Positions 1-8,357 of a DNA stretch of 64,000 nt are shown in pieces. Source of the stretch: Amnibacterium setariae. Lineage in GTDB: Bacteria; Actinomycetota; Actinomycetes; Actinomycetales; Microbacteriaceae. The position numbers and the translations under genes are program-made. Below the pieces are notes generated by a model. The model saw nothing but the letters and a program-made list of their open reading frames with translations, was not told where the DNA came from and made no database searches. Numbering within the stretch: the stretch's first letter is position 1; the number at the start of each line of letters is the position of its first letter. Location: contig NZ_QXTG01000002.1 of NCBI RefSeq assembly GCF_003581425.1, positions 1,054,001-1,118,000 on the forward strand, in the 5' to 3' direction.

Positions 1-379
1 GGGCGGGCGGCGCGTCCTCCCCCATGATCGCCGCGCCCGTGTGGGCGACGGAGGGCGACGAGACGAAGACGAAGCGCCGCGCACCCGCCCGCTTCGCGGC
101 GCGGACGAGCGCGCGGGTGCCCTCGATGTTCACGGCGACGAAGTCCGCCTCGTCACCGGCGAACGAGACCTTCGCCGCGAGGTGCACGACGCCCTCGACG
201 CCCTCGACGGCCCGCTCGACGCTCGACCGCTCCATGACGGACCCGAGCACGTCCTCCGCGCCGTCGACGCCGCTCGGCCGGCGCTGCAGCGTCCGGACCT
301 CGTACCCGGCGGCCACGAGGTCGCGCGCGACCGCGGCGCCGAGCCAGCCGCTCGCACCGGTGACGAGCACCCGGCTCAC
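1..379 (-). CDS. oleD: OleD-like NAD(P)-dependent 3-beta-hydroxysteroid dehydrogenase-type reductase (3' part beyond window)
   Basis: Only the N-terminal 126 codons are present; the gene runs off the left edge. It begins with a Rossmann dinucleotide motif (VTGASGWLG, residues 5-13) and continues with extended-SDR features such as VHLAAKVSF, NIEGTRALV and FVFVSSPSV. The GTG start overlaps the stop of oleBC as GTGA, so translation is probably coupled. In the Ole pathway OleD reduces the 2-alkyl-3-ketoacid made by OleA to the beta-hydroxy acid. The family alone could be any extended SDR; the assignment rests on position after oleA and oleBC. Confidence 0.85.
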   Translation of the reverse strand, partial: MSRVLVTGASGWLGAAVARDLVAAGYEVRTLQRRPSGVDGAEDVLGSVMERSSVERAVEGVEGVVHLAAKVSFAGDEADFVAVNIEGTRALVRAAKRAGARRFVFVSSPSVAHTGAAIMGEDAPPA

Positions 380-2940
380 GGCGTCGTCACCGGCCCGCCC
401 TCGAGCACGCCCGTCGCCCAGCGGGCCATCCGGGCGCGGTCGATCTTCGCGTTGTGGCGGATGTCGGTCGGCAGCTCCGGCACGGCGAGCACGGCGGCGA
501 CGGGCCGGTCGACCTCGAGTCGCACCGCCGCGGCGAGCGCGGGGTCGGCGAGCGGCCCCGCCTGCCCCTCCACGATGACGACGAGCTGCTGCGTGCCGCG
601 CGGGCCGACGCCGACCGCGGCGGCCCGGGAGGCGCCAGCGCGCTGCGCCGCGAGCTCCACGCCGACCGGCGTGACGACGCCGTCGGCGGTCGTGACGACG
701 TGCGGCAGCCGTCCCTCGACCCACAGGCGCCCCTGCGCGTCGAGGTGGCCGACGTCGCCGGTGCGGTGCCACTCCTCGTGCGGGGTGCCGGCCTTCGCCG
801 CGGCGTCCGTGCGCCACAGCCGGTCGTACCCGGCGAGCATGTGGGGCGCGTGCACCTGGATCTCGCCGGTGACGTCGGCGTCGGTGGTCGTGGCCGCCCC
901 GGGGCGGCCGTCGTCGTCGAGCGGGGCGATGCGCACCTGCGCCCGCGCGGTCGGCGGCCCGACGCAGACGCCGTCGCCCTCCCCCGCCTCGTGGATCGCC
1001 TCGCGCGTGACGTCCGCGACGAGCAGGGTCTCGGTCATGCCGTACGGGGTGCGGAGGGAGGCGTTCCGGAGCACCTCCTGCGCACGGTCGAGCAGGGGTG
1101 CCGCGACGGGCGCGCCGACGGTGAGCAGCAGCCGGACCCCGTCGAACTCGGCCGGGTCCGGGTCGGTCGCGAGCACGTTCGTCAGCGCGGCCGGCGACAG
1201 GAACACGGCGTCCGCGTCGATGGCCGCGACGGCACGGGCGAGCCCGGCCGCGGTGAGCGTCGCGGGTCGCGTCACGTCCATGTCGGGCACGGCGGTGCGG
1301 CAGCCGAGGGTCGGGCCGAGCAGGGCGAACGGCGCGAAGCCGGCGACGAGGCCGGTGCCGCGGTCGATGCCGTACTGGGCGACGAGCGCGTCGCGGACCC
1401 CGGCGAGCCGGGCATGGGTGTAGCGGACACCCTTCGCCGGCCCGGTCGAGCCGGAGGTGAACAGCACGGCGGCGAGCGTCTCGGGCGCGGGCTCCGGCGG
1501 CAGCGCGCGCCCGCTGCCGAGGCGCGCGAGCTCGGGCAGCGTGTGCTCCACGCCGAGCGCCGCGCGGGCGAGCCGGGAGAGACCGGTCGGTGCGATGCGG
1601 GTGCCGGGCCAGCCGAGCGACCGGGCGGCGGCCAGCGCGGTCGGGATGCCGATGATCCAGCTCGGGCGGGCGCCCTTCACGGCGCGGGTGAGGCCCTGCA
1701 CGCCGAGGCCGGCGTCAGCCACGACGACCACGGCGCCGATCCGGAGGCACGCGTAGAGCGCGGCGGTGAGGTCGGCGCCGGGCGGCACGAGCAGGGAGAC
1801 GCGGTCGCCCCGCTGCACCCCGATCGCGTGGAGGCCGGCCGCCAGCTCGTGCACCCGCCGGGCGAGCAGGCGCCAGGAGATCGTGCGGGTGTCGTCGCCG
1901 TGCAGCTCGACGAGCGCCGGTGCGTCGTCGTCGGCCCGGGCGTCGAGCTCGGCCCACATCGCCCGGGTCTCCACCGCCGGGACGACGGCGCCGGGCGCGG
2001 AGCGCGCGGGCGTCGGCGCGACGACCCAGTCGAGCACCGCGCCGGCGACGTCGGCGTCCTCGGGCAGCAGGTGGCCGGCGCCCTCGAAGCGGTGCACCGC
2101 GGCGTGCGGGAGGCGCCGCATCAGGTCGTGGAGGTACCGCTCCTGGAACACGGGGTCACGGGGTCCCCAGAGCAGCAGGGCGGGCGCGGCGAGCGCGGCG
2201 AGCCCTGCCGCGATCCGGTCGACCGCCTCCCGGCTCGGGTGCGCGTCGGTCGAGGGGATGTCCGCGACGAACTCGCGAATCCCCTGCCGCCGCGCCGCGC
2301 CGCGGTACGGCGAGCGGAAGGCGCGGCGCACCGCCGGGTCGAGGCGGGGATGCGCGATCGCGAGCGTGGTGTCGAGGAACGCGGTGGTGTGCTCGGTGCC
2401 GACGGAGGAGGCGGCGAGGGCCGCCTTGAGCGCGGCGGGCAGCGCCGCGTGGCCGTCGACGGCGGTGTTGGTCAGCACGAGGCCGGCGAGGAGGTCCGGG
2501 TGCTCGAGCGCCCAGCCGGACACGATCACGCCGCCCCAGTCGTGGCCGAGCGCGACGACGGGGCCCTCGAGGCCGAGCGCCTCGGTCAGCGCGCCGAGGT
2601 CGCGGACGCGGTCGGCGACGCGGCGCACCGCGTCGGTGCGCTCCGACCAGCCCATCTCGAGCTGGTCGACCGCGACGACCCGCCACGCCGGCGCGCCGGC
2701 TCGGGCGCGCTCGATCGACTCGTCCGCCAGAGCCCGCCAGAGGTAGCTCCAGGTCGGGTTGCCGTGCACCGCCAGGATCGTGCCGACCGGCTCCGCGCCG
2801 GCGGCGACGAGGGCGCCCTCCGTGTCGAGCACGTGGTGCACGACCTCGCGGCCGAGCACCGCGTCGTGGACCCGCACGAGGCGGGACCAGGCGGGGTCGA
2901 GACCGGGCAGCGCGGGCGGCAGCGTCGCTGCCGCGGTCAC
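376..2940 (-). CDS. oleBC: OleBC fusion: beta-lactone decarboxylase (OleB) plus beta-lactone synthetase (OleC)
   Basis: 854 residues in two domains. Residues about 15-310 are an alpha/beta hydrolase of the haloalkane-dehalogenase type: oxyanion HGNPTWSYLW (59-68), nucleophile D134 in GHDWGG, acid D262 in WGPRDPV, and base H290 in GAGH. Residues about 325-854 are an ANL adenylating enzyme: FTSGSTGPAKGV (494-505), PYGMTE (631-636), an RTGDVG motif and a C-terminal HNAKIDR with the adenylation lysine. In the known pathway OleC closes the beta-hydroxy acid to a beta-lactone using ATP, and OleB decarboxylates it to the cis-olefin. Fused OleBC proteins are known in actinobacteria. The GTG start overlaps the oleA stop as GTGA, and the stop overlaps oleD in the same way. 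Confidence 0.93.
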   Translation of the reverse strand: MTAAATLPPALPGLDPAWSRLVRVHDAVLGREVVHHVLDTEGALVAAGAEPVGTILAVHGNPTWSYLWRALADESIERARAGAPAWRVVAVDQLEMGWSERTDAVRRVADRVRDLGALTEALGLEGPVVALGHDWGGVIVSGWALEHPDLLAGLVLTNTAVDGHAALPAALKAALAASSVGTEHTTAFLDTTLAIAHPRLDPAVRRAFRSPYRGAARRQGIREFVADIPSTDAHPSREAVDRIAAGLAALAAPALLLWGPRDPVFQERYLHDLMRRLPHAAVHRFEGAGHLLPEDADVAGAVLDWVVAPTPARSAPGAVVPAVETRAMWAELDARADDDAPALVELHGDDTRTISWRLLARRVHELAAGLHAIGVQRGDRVSLLVPPGADLTAALYACLRIGAVVVVADAGLGVQGLTRAVKGARPSWIIGIPTALAAARSLGWPGTRIAPTGLSRLARAALGVEHTLPELARLGSGRALPPEPAPETLAAVLFTSGSTGPAKGVRYTHARLAGVRDALVAQYGIDRGTGLVAGFAPFALLGPTLGCRTAVPDMDVTRPATLTAAGLARAVAAIDADAVFLSPAALTNVLATDPDPAEFDGVRLLLTVGAPVAAPLLDRAQEVLRNASLRTPYGMTETLLVADVTREAIHEAGEGDGVCVGPPTARAQVRIAPLDDDGRPGAATTTDADVTGEIQVHAPHMLAGYDRLWRTDAAAKAGTPHEEWHRTGDVGHLDAQGRLWVEGRLPHVVTTADGVVTPVGVELAAQRAGASRAAAVGVGPRGTQQLVVIVEGQAGPLADPALAAAVRLEVDRPVAAVLAVPELPTDIRHNAKIDRARMARWATGVLEGGPVTTP

Positions 2941-3962
2941 CAGGCCAGTTCGAGCATCGAGGTGTTGATGCCGCTGCCGACGCCGCAGAGCAGCACCCGC
3001 TCGCCCTTCTGGAGCTTCTCCGACTCCTGGGCCAGCGTGATCGGGATGGAGGCCGACCCGACGTTGCCGAGGCTCGGGTAGGTCACCGGGACGCGGCCCG
3101 GGTCGATGTCCGCGGCCTTCACGAACGCGGCCGTGTGGGCGCTGGACACCTGATGCATGATGTAGCGGTCCATGTCGGACCAGTTCCAGTCGCGCTTCGC
3201 CTCGTTCCAGGCGGCGGTGACGAGCTCCATGCCGCGCTTCAGCAGCGACTTCGTGTCGGTCGTCATGCCGTCCATCGAGCCGATGCAGAGCTCGTTCCAC
3301 TCCGTGCCGGCGCGGGTCACGCCGCCGACGAGGCGGTGGCCCTCCGGGTGCTGGTCGGCGCGGCCGAGCACCGCCGCGGCGGCGCCGGAGCCGAGGGTCA
3401 GGCTCGCGAACTCGTTCATGAAGGCCTGGCGGTCGAGCGCCTCCGACTGGGCGAGGCGCTCGATGGTCGTGCGCTGCATCCGGTCGATGTCCTCGCCGTC
3501 GATGACCATCGCGTAGTCGACCTGGCCCGCGTCGATGAGGCCCGCGGCGAGGCTCATGCCGTTGACGAAGCCGAGGCAGGCGTTCGAGACGTCGAAGTTG
3601 ATGGCCGAGGTCGGCAGGCCGAGCCCGTGGTGGAGCCGCGTCGCGACGGAGGGCTCGAGGTGCTCCTTCGTGATCGACGTGTTGATGAGCAGACCGACGG
3701 AACCGGCCGGGACGCCCGCCTCGCGCAGCGCACGCTCGCCCGCCTGCACCGCGGCCTCGTGGGAGGAGAGGCCCGGACCCCAGTTGCGGCGCTCGATCAC
3801 CCCGGCGACGCGCTCCAGCAGCCCGACGGGGAGGCGGAGGCGCTTCAGGATCGGGTCGAGCTTGCGTTCGATCTCGACGGAGGTCGTCACGAGCGGGCCG
3901 AGCACGCTCGACACGGAGAGGAGGGCGACGTTGCGGTACGTCGAGGTGGCGTTGCCGTTCAC
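2937..3962 (-). CDS. oleA: OleA, acyl-CoA:acyl-CoA condensing thiolase-superfamily enzyme (3-oxoacyl-ACP synthase III-like)
   Basis: 341 residues. It performs head-to-head condensation of two fatty acyl-CoAs, the first step of long-chain olefin synthesis. The thiolase-fold triad is C129 (SNACLG), H270 (MHQVSS) and N300 (GNVGSAS). A glutamate at E103 (HLEP) lies 26 residues before the cysteine, the same spacing as the OleA catalytic Glu117/Cys143 pair in Xanthomonas, which separates OleA from FabH. The GTG start at 3962 was chosen because AGGAG lies 5 nt upstream and the N-terminus matches the family. It is the first gene of oleA-oleBC-oleD. A CAGAAT box about 50 nt upstream of the start may be the -10. 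Confidence 0.95.
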   Translation of the reverse strand: MNGNATSTYRNVALLSVSSVLGPLVTTSVEIERKLDPILKRLRLPVGLLERVAGVIERRNWGPGLSSHEAAVQAGERALREAGVPAGSVGLLINTSITKEHLEPSVATRLHHGLGLPTSAINFDVSNACLGFVNGMSLAAGLIDAGQVDYAMVIDGEDIDRMQRTTIERLAQSEALDRQAFMNEFASLTLGSGAAAAVLGRADQHPEGHRLVGGVTRAGTEWNELCIGSMDGMTTDTKSLLKRGMELVTAAWNEAKRDWNWSDMDRYIMHQVSSAHTAAFVKAADIDPGRVPVTYPSLGNVGSASIPITLAQESEKLQKGERVLLCGVGSGINTSMLELAW

Positions 3963-4085
3963 ACGGGCTCCTGGCTGCGAGATCCGGCGCGCCGAGACGG
4001 GCGCGTTGGTGCCCCCATTCTGCCTGCTCCTCCTGACCGCGGCGGTCGGCGGCGGCGACCCCTCGGGCTCTCGATGGCGGTCTGC

Positions 4086-4091
4086 CAGGAT
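4086..4091 (+). promoter_or_regulatory. -10 box (CAGGAT) for the glutamate-cysteine ligase family gene
   Basis: CAGGAT ends 7 nt before the ATG at 4099, the spacing expected if transcription begins at the start codon (leaderless mRNA). No convincing -35 is visible. Confidence 0.45.
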
Positions 4092-4098
4092 GACGCGC

Positions 4099-5238
4099 AT
4101 GGCGATCGACTTCGCGCGGTCCGACCGCTCGACGCTCGGGATCGAGTGGGAGCTGGCGCTGGTCGACCGGTCCACCGGTGATCTCGTGCCCGCCGCGCCC
4201 GAGGTGCTGGCGACGACCGAGGTGGTCTCGGAGGACGGCGCGGAGCGCCTCACGAGCGAGCTGCTCACCAACACGGTCGAGGTCGTGACCGGGGTGAACC
4301 GCACGGTCGCGGAGGGGATCGCGGACCTCGAGCGGACGATCGAGCAGGTCCGGCGCACCACCGATCCGATGGGGCTCGAGCTGATCTGCTCGGGCACCCA
4401 CCCGTTCGCCCGCTGGCAGGACCAGCAGGTGACCGACAAGGAGCGGTACGTCACGCTGCTCGACCGCACCGGCGTCTGGGGTCGCCAGCTGCTGATCTGG
4501 GGCGTGCACATGCACGTGGGTCTCGACGACCCCGCGAAGGCGCTGCCGGTGCTCGAGGCGATGCTCGTCTACTACCCGCACCTGCAGGCGCTGTCCGCCT
4601 CCTCCCCCTTCGTCTTCGGCGAGGCCGCCGGGTACGCGTCGAGCCGGGCGATGCTGTTCCAGCAGCTGCCGACCGCCGGGCTGCCGCCGCAGCTCGCCTC
4701 CTGGCGCCAGTACGAGTCGATCGTCGAGGACCTGACGAAGGTCGGCGTGATCGACCACTGGGACGAGATCCGGTGGGACGTCCGACCGTCGGCGAAGTGG
4801 GGCACGCTCGAGACGCGCGTCTGCGACGGGCTGCCGACGACGTTCGAGGTCGGCGCGACGACCGCCCTCGTCCAGTGCATCGTCGACGACTTCTCCGAGC
4901 GCCTCGACGCCGGGGAGGAGCTGCCGACGCTGCAGCCCTGGTTCGTGCGCGAGAACAAGTGGCGCGCGGCCCGGTACGGCCTCGAGGCGAGCATCATCGT
5001 CGACCGCGACGGCGAGCAGCGGCAGGTCGAGGACGAGATCCGCGCCCTCGTCGCCCGGCTCGAGCCCGCCGCCGAGCGCCTCGGCTGCGTCCAGGAGCTG
5101 CAGGACGTGCTCACGATCCTCGACGTCGGCGCCTCCTACCAGCGGCAGCAGCTCGCCTCCGCCCGCGCCGGCGGGGACCTGCGCGCCGTCGTCACCTCCC
5201 TGATCCGCGAGATGCGGGAGGGCGTGCCCCAGCGCTGA
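4099..5238 (+). CDS. Carboxylate-amine ligase, glutamate-cysteine ligase type 2 (YbdK family)
   Basis: 379 residues, normal for the GCS2/YbdK family. Family signatures are LGIEWELALVD near the N-terminus (the nucleotide/metal-binding GxExE region), ELLTNTVEVVTG, CSGTHPFARW, and GVHMHVGLDD. The family ligates cysteine to the gamma-carboxyl of glutamate, usually weakly. The physiological role in actinobacteria, which mostly use mycothiol, is uncertain. The ATG at 4099 was preferred over the in-frame ATG at 4090 because a CAGGAT -10 lies 7 nt upstream. It diverges from the ole operon and ends at a bidirectional hairpin. Confidence 0.9.
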   Translation: MAIDFARSDRSTLGIEWELALVDRSTGDLVPAAPEVLATTEVVSEDGAERLTSELLTNTVEVVTGVNRTVAEGIADLERTIEQVRRTTDPMGLELICSGTHPFARWQDQQVTDKERYVTLLDRTGVWGRQLLIWGVHMHVGLDDPAKALPVLEAMLVYYPHLQALSASSPFVFGEAAGYASSRAMLFQQLPTAGLPPQLASWRQYESIVEDLTKVGVIDHWDEIRWDVRPSAKWGTLETRVCDGLPTTFEVGATTALVQCIVDDFSERLDAGEELPTLQPWFVRENKWRAARYGLEASIIVDRDGEQRQVEDEIRALVARLEPAAERLGCVQELQDVLTILDVGASYQRQQLASARAGGDLRAVVTSLIREMREGVPQR

Positions 5239-5243
5239 GCGCT

Positions 5244-5284
5244 CCCTCCGTCTCGCAGGCACGGCGTACCTGCGAGACGGAGGG
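5244..5284. terminator. Bidirectional hairpin between convergent genes
   Basis: Perfect 16-bp stem (5244-5259 with 5269-5284, arm CCCTCCGTCTCGCAGG) and a 9-nt loop. It lies between the stops of the ligase (5238) and the oxidoreductase (5296). No U-tract, as is common in actinobacteria. Confidence 0.75.
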
Positions 5285-5295
5285 GGCCAGGCCGA

Positions 5296-6096
5296 TCAGC
5301 CGTTCTTCGCGTCGCGCCAGCGGACCCAGCGCTCGACCGGGGCCCAGTCGATCTCGGGCCCGCTCACGCCGATCGTGAACAGGCGCACGCCGGCGTCGAA
5401 CAGCGCCGCGGCCTTCGCGTCGTCCGCTCCGCGCAGCTCGTTGCCGATCTCGATGTCGGCGACGTCGCGACCGACCGTCTCCGCGTGGCGCTGGAGCACG
5501 TCGAGCTTGCGGCCGAGCTCGTCCGGCGCGACGAAGGAGTGCCAGATGTCGGCGTGCTCGGCGACGATGCGGAGGGTCTTCTGCTCCCCCGCGCCGCCGA
5601 TGAGGATCGGGATGCGGCGGACGGGCGCCGGGTTGAGCCGCGTCCAGCGGTCGCGGACGATCGGCAGGTCGTGCGCGAGGGCGTCGAGCCGGCTGCCGAC
5701 GGTACCGAACGGGTAGCCGTACTCGTCGTAGTCGCGCTGCGCCCAGCCGGAGCCGGTGCCGAACACGAAGCGGCCGCCCGAGATGTGGTCGACGGTGCGG
5801 GCCATGTCGGCCTGCAGGTTCGGGTTCCGGTATGAGTTGCAGTTCACGAGCGGGCCGAGCTCGACGCGCTCCGTGGCCTCCGCCCACTGCGCGAGCTGCG
5901 TCCACGCCTCGAAGTGGAGCCCGTCGGGATCGCCCGACAGCGGGTAGAAGTGGTCCCAGTTCATGACCATGTCGACGCCGAGGTCCTCGGCGTGCACGGC
6001 GGCGTCGCGGAGCTCCGCGATCGGGAGGTGCTGCGGGGCGATCTGGACCGAGATGCGGACGGGACGGTCGCCCGCGCGGAAGGCTTCGCTGCTCAT
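5296..6096 (-). CDS. LLM class F420-dependent (luciferase-like) oxidoreductase
   Basis: 266 residues with the luciferase-like monooxygenase TIM-barrel pattern: RISVQIAPQ at strand 1, MNWDHFYPLSGDPDGLHFEAWT, LGPLVNCNSYRNPN, and GGRFVFGTGSGWAQRDYDEYG. This pattern is typical of the F420-dependent TIGR-type LLM subfamily, which uses F420 rather than FMN. The substrate cannot be told. The pair with cofD at 42.5 kb supports F420 use in this organism. The ATG lies 6 nt after TAGCCT, consistent with a leaderless transcript. Confidence 0.85.
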   Translation of the reverse strand: MSSEAFRAGDRPVRISVQIAPQHLPIAELRDAAVHAEDLGVDMVMNWDHFYPLSGDPDGLHFEAWTQLAQWAEATERVELGPLVNCNSYRNPNLQADMARTVDHISGGRFVFGTGSGWAQRDYDEYGYPFGTVGSRLDALAHDLPIVRDRWTRLNPAPVRRIPILIGGAGEQKTLRIVAEHADIWHSFVAPDELGRKLDVLQRHAETVGRDVADIEIGNELRGADDAKAAALFDAGVRLFTIGVSGPEIDWAPVERWVRWRDAKNG

Positions 6097-6102
6097 GGGC
6101 TC

Positions 6103-6108
6103 AGGCTA
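6103..6108 (-). promoter_or_regulatory. -10 box (TAGCCT) for the LLM oxidoreductase
   Basis: TAGCCT on the minus strand ends 6 nt before the ATG at 6096; predicted leaderless promoter. Confidence 0.5.
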
Positions 6109-6321
6109 GGACGGGCCGCCCGGACACGCGGCGGACGAGCAGCTCGGGCGCATGCACGTACGGCGCCGTCGAAGCGGTCCTCGAGCACGCGGCGGTGGTC
6201 GCGCCGGCCTCGGACATCCTCCAGCCTCTGCGGAGCGGCCGCCCAGGCTCCGTCCCTCCGCGTCGCGTAGGCATGCAGGGCCCGCAGCTCGCGGTGCACG
6301 GCACGACGAAGGAGCCCACCC

Positions 6322-6744
6322 ATGACTGAAGCCGACGACCGCGCGAAGACCAACCTCGAGGCGCAGGGCCGGATGGGCGAGATCGTCGCCGCCGGCGAGT
6401 ACGACCGGCTCACCGAGGTGCTCGCCGACGGCCTCGTCGACCACGACCCGGCGCCGGACCAGGCACCCGGACCCCGCGGCATCGGCGAGTTCTGGACGAC
6501 GTTCAAGGAGGCGTTCCCGGACGTCGCGCTCGAGCCCGTCCAGGTGATCGCGACCGAGGACTTCGTGACCGCCGTCCTCGAGGTCAGCGGGACGCACCGC
6601 GGCGAGTTCCTCGGCCACGAGGCGACCGGGAAGTCCTTCCGGGTCCGCGGGATCCAGGTCGGCAAGTTCGAGGACGGGAAGATGACCGACCGCTGGGGCG
6701 CGACCGACACCCTCGGGATCCTCCAGCAGCTCGGCCTCGCCTGA
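6322..6744 (+). CDS. SnoaL-like ester cyclase / NTF2-fold protein
   Basis: 140 residues, full length for the SnoaL-like ester cyclase group (NTF2-like fold). Characteristic stretches are DGLVDHDPAPDQAPGP, FWTTFKEAFPDVALE, VSGTHRGEF.G.EATGKSF and a C-terminal DRWGATD. Members bind small hydrophobic molecules; most, like this one, have no assigned reaction. AAGGAG lies 8 nt before the ATG, so this gene is SD-led. It stands alone and ends at a 21-bp hairpin. The 225 bp upstream hold no other convincing gene. Confidence 0.8.
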   Translation: MTEADDRAKTNLEAQGRMGEIVAAGEYDRLTEVLADGLVDHDPAPDQAPGPRGIGEFWTTFKEAFPDVALEPVQVIATEDFVTAVLEVSGTHRGEFLGHEATGKSFRVRGIQVGKFEDGKMTDRWGATDTLGILQQLGLA

Positions 6745-6758
6745 CTCCTGCGATCTGC

Positions 6759-6803
6759 GTTCACGGATCAGGGAATCGCGAAGCGATTCCCTGATCCGTG
6801 AAC
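6759..6803. terminator. Perfect 21-bp hairpin between convergent genes
   Basis: Arms 6759-6779 and 6783-6803 are exact reverse complements, with a GAA loop. The arm starts GTTCACGGATCAGGG. It sits between the SnoaL-like gene and the PEBP gene, which converge here. Confidence 0.75.
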
Positions 6804-6817
6804 GGTTCAGCGCCGGG

Positions 6818-7345
6818 TCAGGCGCCGGCGCCGCCGAACTCGCCCGTGCCGACGAGGATCGCGCGGCCGAGCGTGTGGAAGTGCAGGTTGAAGCCGAGCA
6901 CCGCCGGCGTGATGTCGGGGTCGACGCCGAGCGACTCGACGTCGGCGGCGTGGACGACGACGAAGTAGCGGTGGACCCCGGTGCCCTGCGGCGGGGTCGC
7001 GCCCGTGAAGGCGGCCTGGCGCAGCTCGTTCTTCAGCAGCACGGCGCCCTCCGGCAGCGGGCCGCCGGCGGGGAGGGACGTGACGTCGGCGGGGATGTCG
7101 GCGACCGCCCAGTGCCAGAAGCCGGAACCGGTCGGGGCGTCGGGGTCGTAGACCGTGACCGCGAAGCTCTTCGTGCCGGCGGGCGGGTCGGACCAGGTGA
7201 GCTGCGGCGAGCGGTCCTCGCCGCCGGCGTCCGCGCCGTACAGCGCGGCGGGCAGCGGCTGGCCGTCCGTGATGTCCTCGCTCGTCAGCGGGAACGAGGG
7301 CACCGGGTCGAGGCGGGCGTAGGGGTCGTAGTCGCGATCGCTCAT
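6818..7345 (-). CDS. YbhB/YbcL (PEBP, Raf kinase inhibitor-like) family protein
   Basis: 175 residues, usual size for bacterial phosphatidylethanolamine-binding-like proteins. The anion-pocket signature VTVYDPDAPTGSGFWHW is followed by GTGVHRYFVVVHA. No signal peptide, so probably cytoplasmic. Ligand and role are unknown; bacterial members are often of unclear function. The start is 6 nt after a TACTTT box, suggesting a leaderless mRNA. Confidence 0.88.
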   Translation of the reverse strand: MSDRDYDPYARLDPVPSFPLTSEDITDGQPLPAALYGADAGGEDRSPQLTWSDPPAGTKSFAVTVYDPDAPTGSGFWHWAVADIPADVTSLPAGGPLPEGAVLLKNELRQAAFTGATPPQGTGVHRYFVVVHAADVESLGVDPDITPAVLGFNLHFHTLGRAILVGTGEFGGAGA

Positions 7346-7351
7346 GGGGCG

Positions 7352-7357
7352 AAAGTA
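7352..7357 (-). promoter_or_regulatory. -10 box (TACTTT) for the PEBP-family gene
   Basis: TACTTT (minus strand) ends 6 nt before the ATG at 7345. Confidence 0.45.
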
Positions 7358-7400
7358 GGACCGGCCGCCTGGGGACGCGCTCGGCCGGCTCCCGGCCGAG

Positions 7401-8357
7401 CTACGGCCGCCGCAGGATCGAGCGCAGGGTCTCGCCGAGGTCGGTGTGTTGGAACGTGAAGCCGGCCGCGAGCAGCCGCTCCGGCACGACCCACCGGCTC
7501 TTCAGCACGAGCTCCGTCTCCGTCCGGATCGCGAGGCTGCCGAGCTCGAGCATCCACCGCGAGGCCGGCAGCCCGACCGGGACGCCGAGCGCGCGCCGGA
7601 GCTCGGCCATCAGCTCCCGGTTCGTGCTCGCCTCCGGGGCCGCGAGGTTCAGGACGCCGTCGAGGTCCTCCCGCCGCCGGACGAAGTCGATCGCGCGGAC
7701 GGCGTCGTCGAGGTGCACCCACGAGAACCGCTGCCGGCCGCCCGACGAGGTCGGCCGGTAGCGGTGGTGCACGCCCGCGGCGATGCGCGCCGGGGTCCCG
7801 GGCCAGGGGCCGTCGAGCTGCGGACCGCCGAGCCCGACCCGCGTGAGCCGGGTCAGCGGCACCATGACGCTGCCGCGCCCGAGGACGATCGCGGTGCGCA
7901 GCGCCACCCGCCGCACGCCGGGCAGGTCGGGGGCGAGGAACGCGCGCTCCCACGCCTTCGCGACCTCGACCGAGAAGCCCTCGCCGAGCTCGCCTCCGCC
8001 CTCGGTCTGCGGACGGTCGTCCGCGTGGCGGTAGATCGTGGCGGTGCTCGAGTTGATCCAGAGCGGCGGCGGGCTCGCCGCGGCCGCCGCGGCCCGGCCG
8101 AGCTCCTCCGTGGTCTCCGTGCGGGACCGGAGGATCTCCGCCCGGTTCGACGCCGTGTAGCGGCAGTTCACGCTCCGCCCGGCGAGGTTCACGAGCAGGT
8201 CCGCGCCGTCGAGCAGCCGGGTGATCGCCGCCGTGTCGCCCCAGGCCGCGTCCGCGCCCAATCGGCCGATGGTGCGGACCTCCTCCCCCGCCCGTCGGCG
8301 CTCAGCGGCCAGGCGGCGGCCCATGAAGCCGGATGCGCCGGCGATCACGACGGTCAT
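7401..8357 (-). CDS. TIGR01777-family (SDR39U1-like) NAD-dependent epimerase
   Basis: 318 residues. Extended-SDR Rossmann motif GASGFMGRRL at residues 6-15, then LVNLAGRSVNCRY and the family-specific WINSSTATIYRH. The C-terminal RWVVPERLLAAGF..Q and DLGETLRSIL match the DUF1731 tail of this family. Enzyme activity is unknown. The ATG overlaps the stop of the DUF4166 gene upstream (ATGA), and the same two families occur side by side or fused elsewhere, so they probably work together. Confidence 0.87.
   Translation of the reverse strand: MTVVIAGASGFMGRRLAAERRRAGEEVRTIGRLGADAAWGDTAAITRLLDGADLLVNLAGRSVNCRYTASNRAEILRSRTETTEELGRAAAAAASPPPLWINSSTATIYRHADDRPQTEGGGELGEGFSVEVAKAWERAFLAPDLPGVRRVALRTAIVLGRGSVMVPLTRLTRVGLGGPQLDGPWPGTPARIAAGVHHRYRPTSSGGRQRFSWVHLDDAVRAIDFVRRREDLDGVLNLAAPEASTNRELMAELRRALGVPVGLPASRWMLELGSLAIRTETELVLKSRWVVPERLLAAGFTFQHTDLGETLRSILRRP

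Noticed and set aside
3959-4018. A 19-codon ORF (starting MGAPTRPSRRAG) with AGGAGG upstream and a GTGA overlap onto oleA
   Set aside because: oleA already has its own AGGAG at good spacing, and the likely -10 (CAGAAT) overlaps the ATG of this ORF, so the transcript would start inside it.
376-5262. A single 1628-codon open frame on the minus strand covering oleBC and running upstream through oleA and antisense to the ligase gene
   Set aside because: Only the oleBC part has domain content. The upstream part is the antisense or alternate frame of two well-supported genes, an artefact of high GC with few stops.
6101-6319. A 72-codon minus-strand frame between the LLM and SnoaL-like genes
   Set aside because: Arg/Ser/Pro-rich composition typical of non-coding high-GC frames, no SD or -10, and it overlaps the promoter region of both genes.
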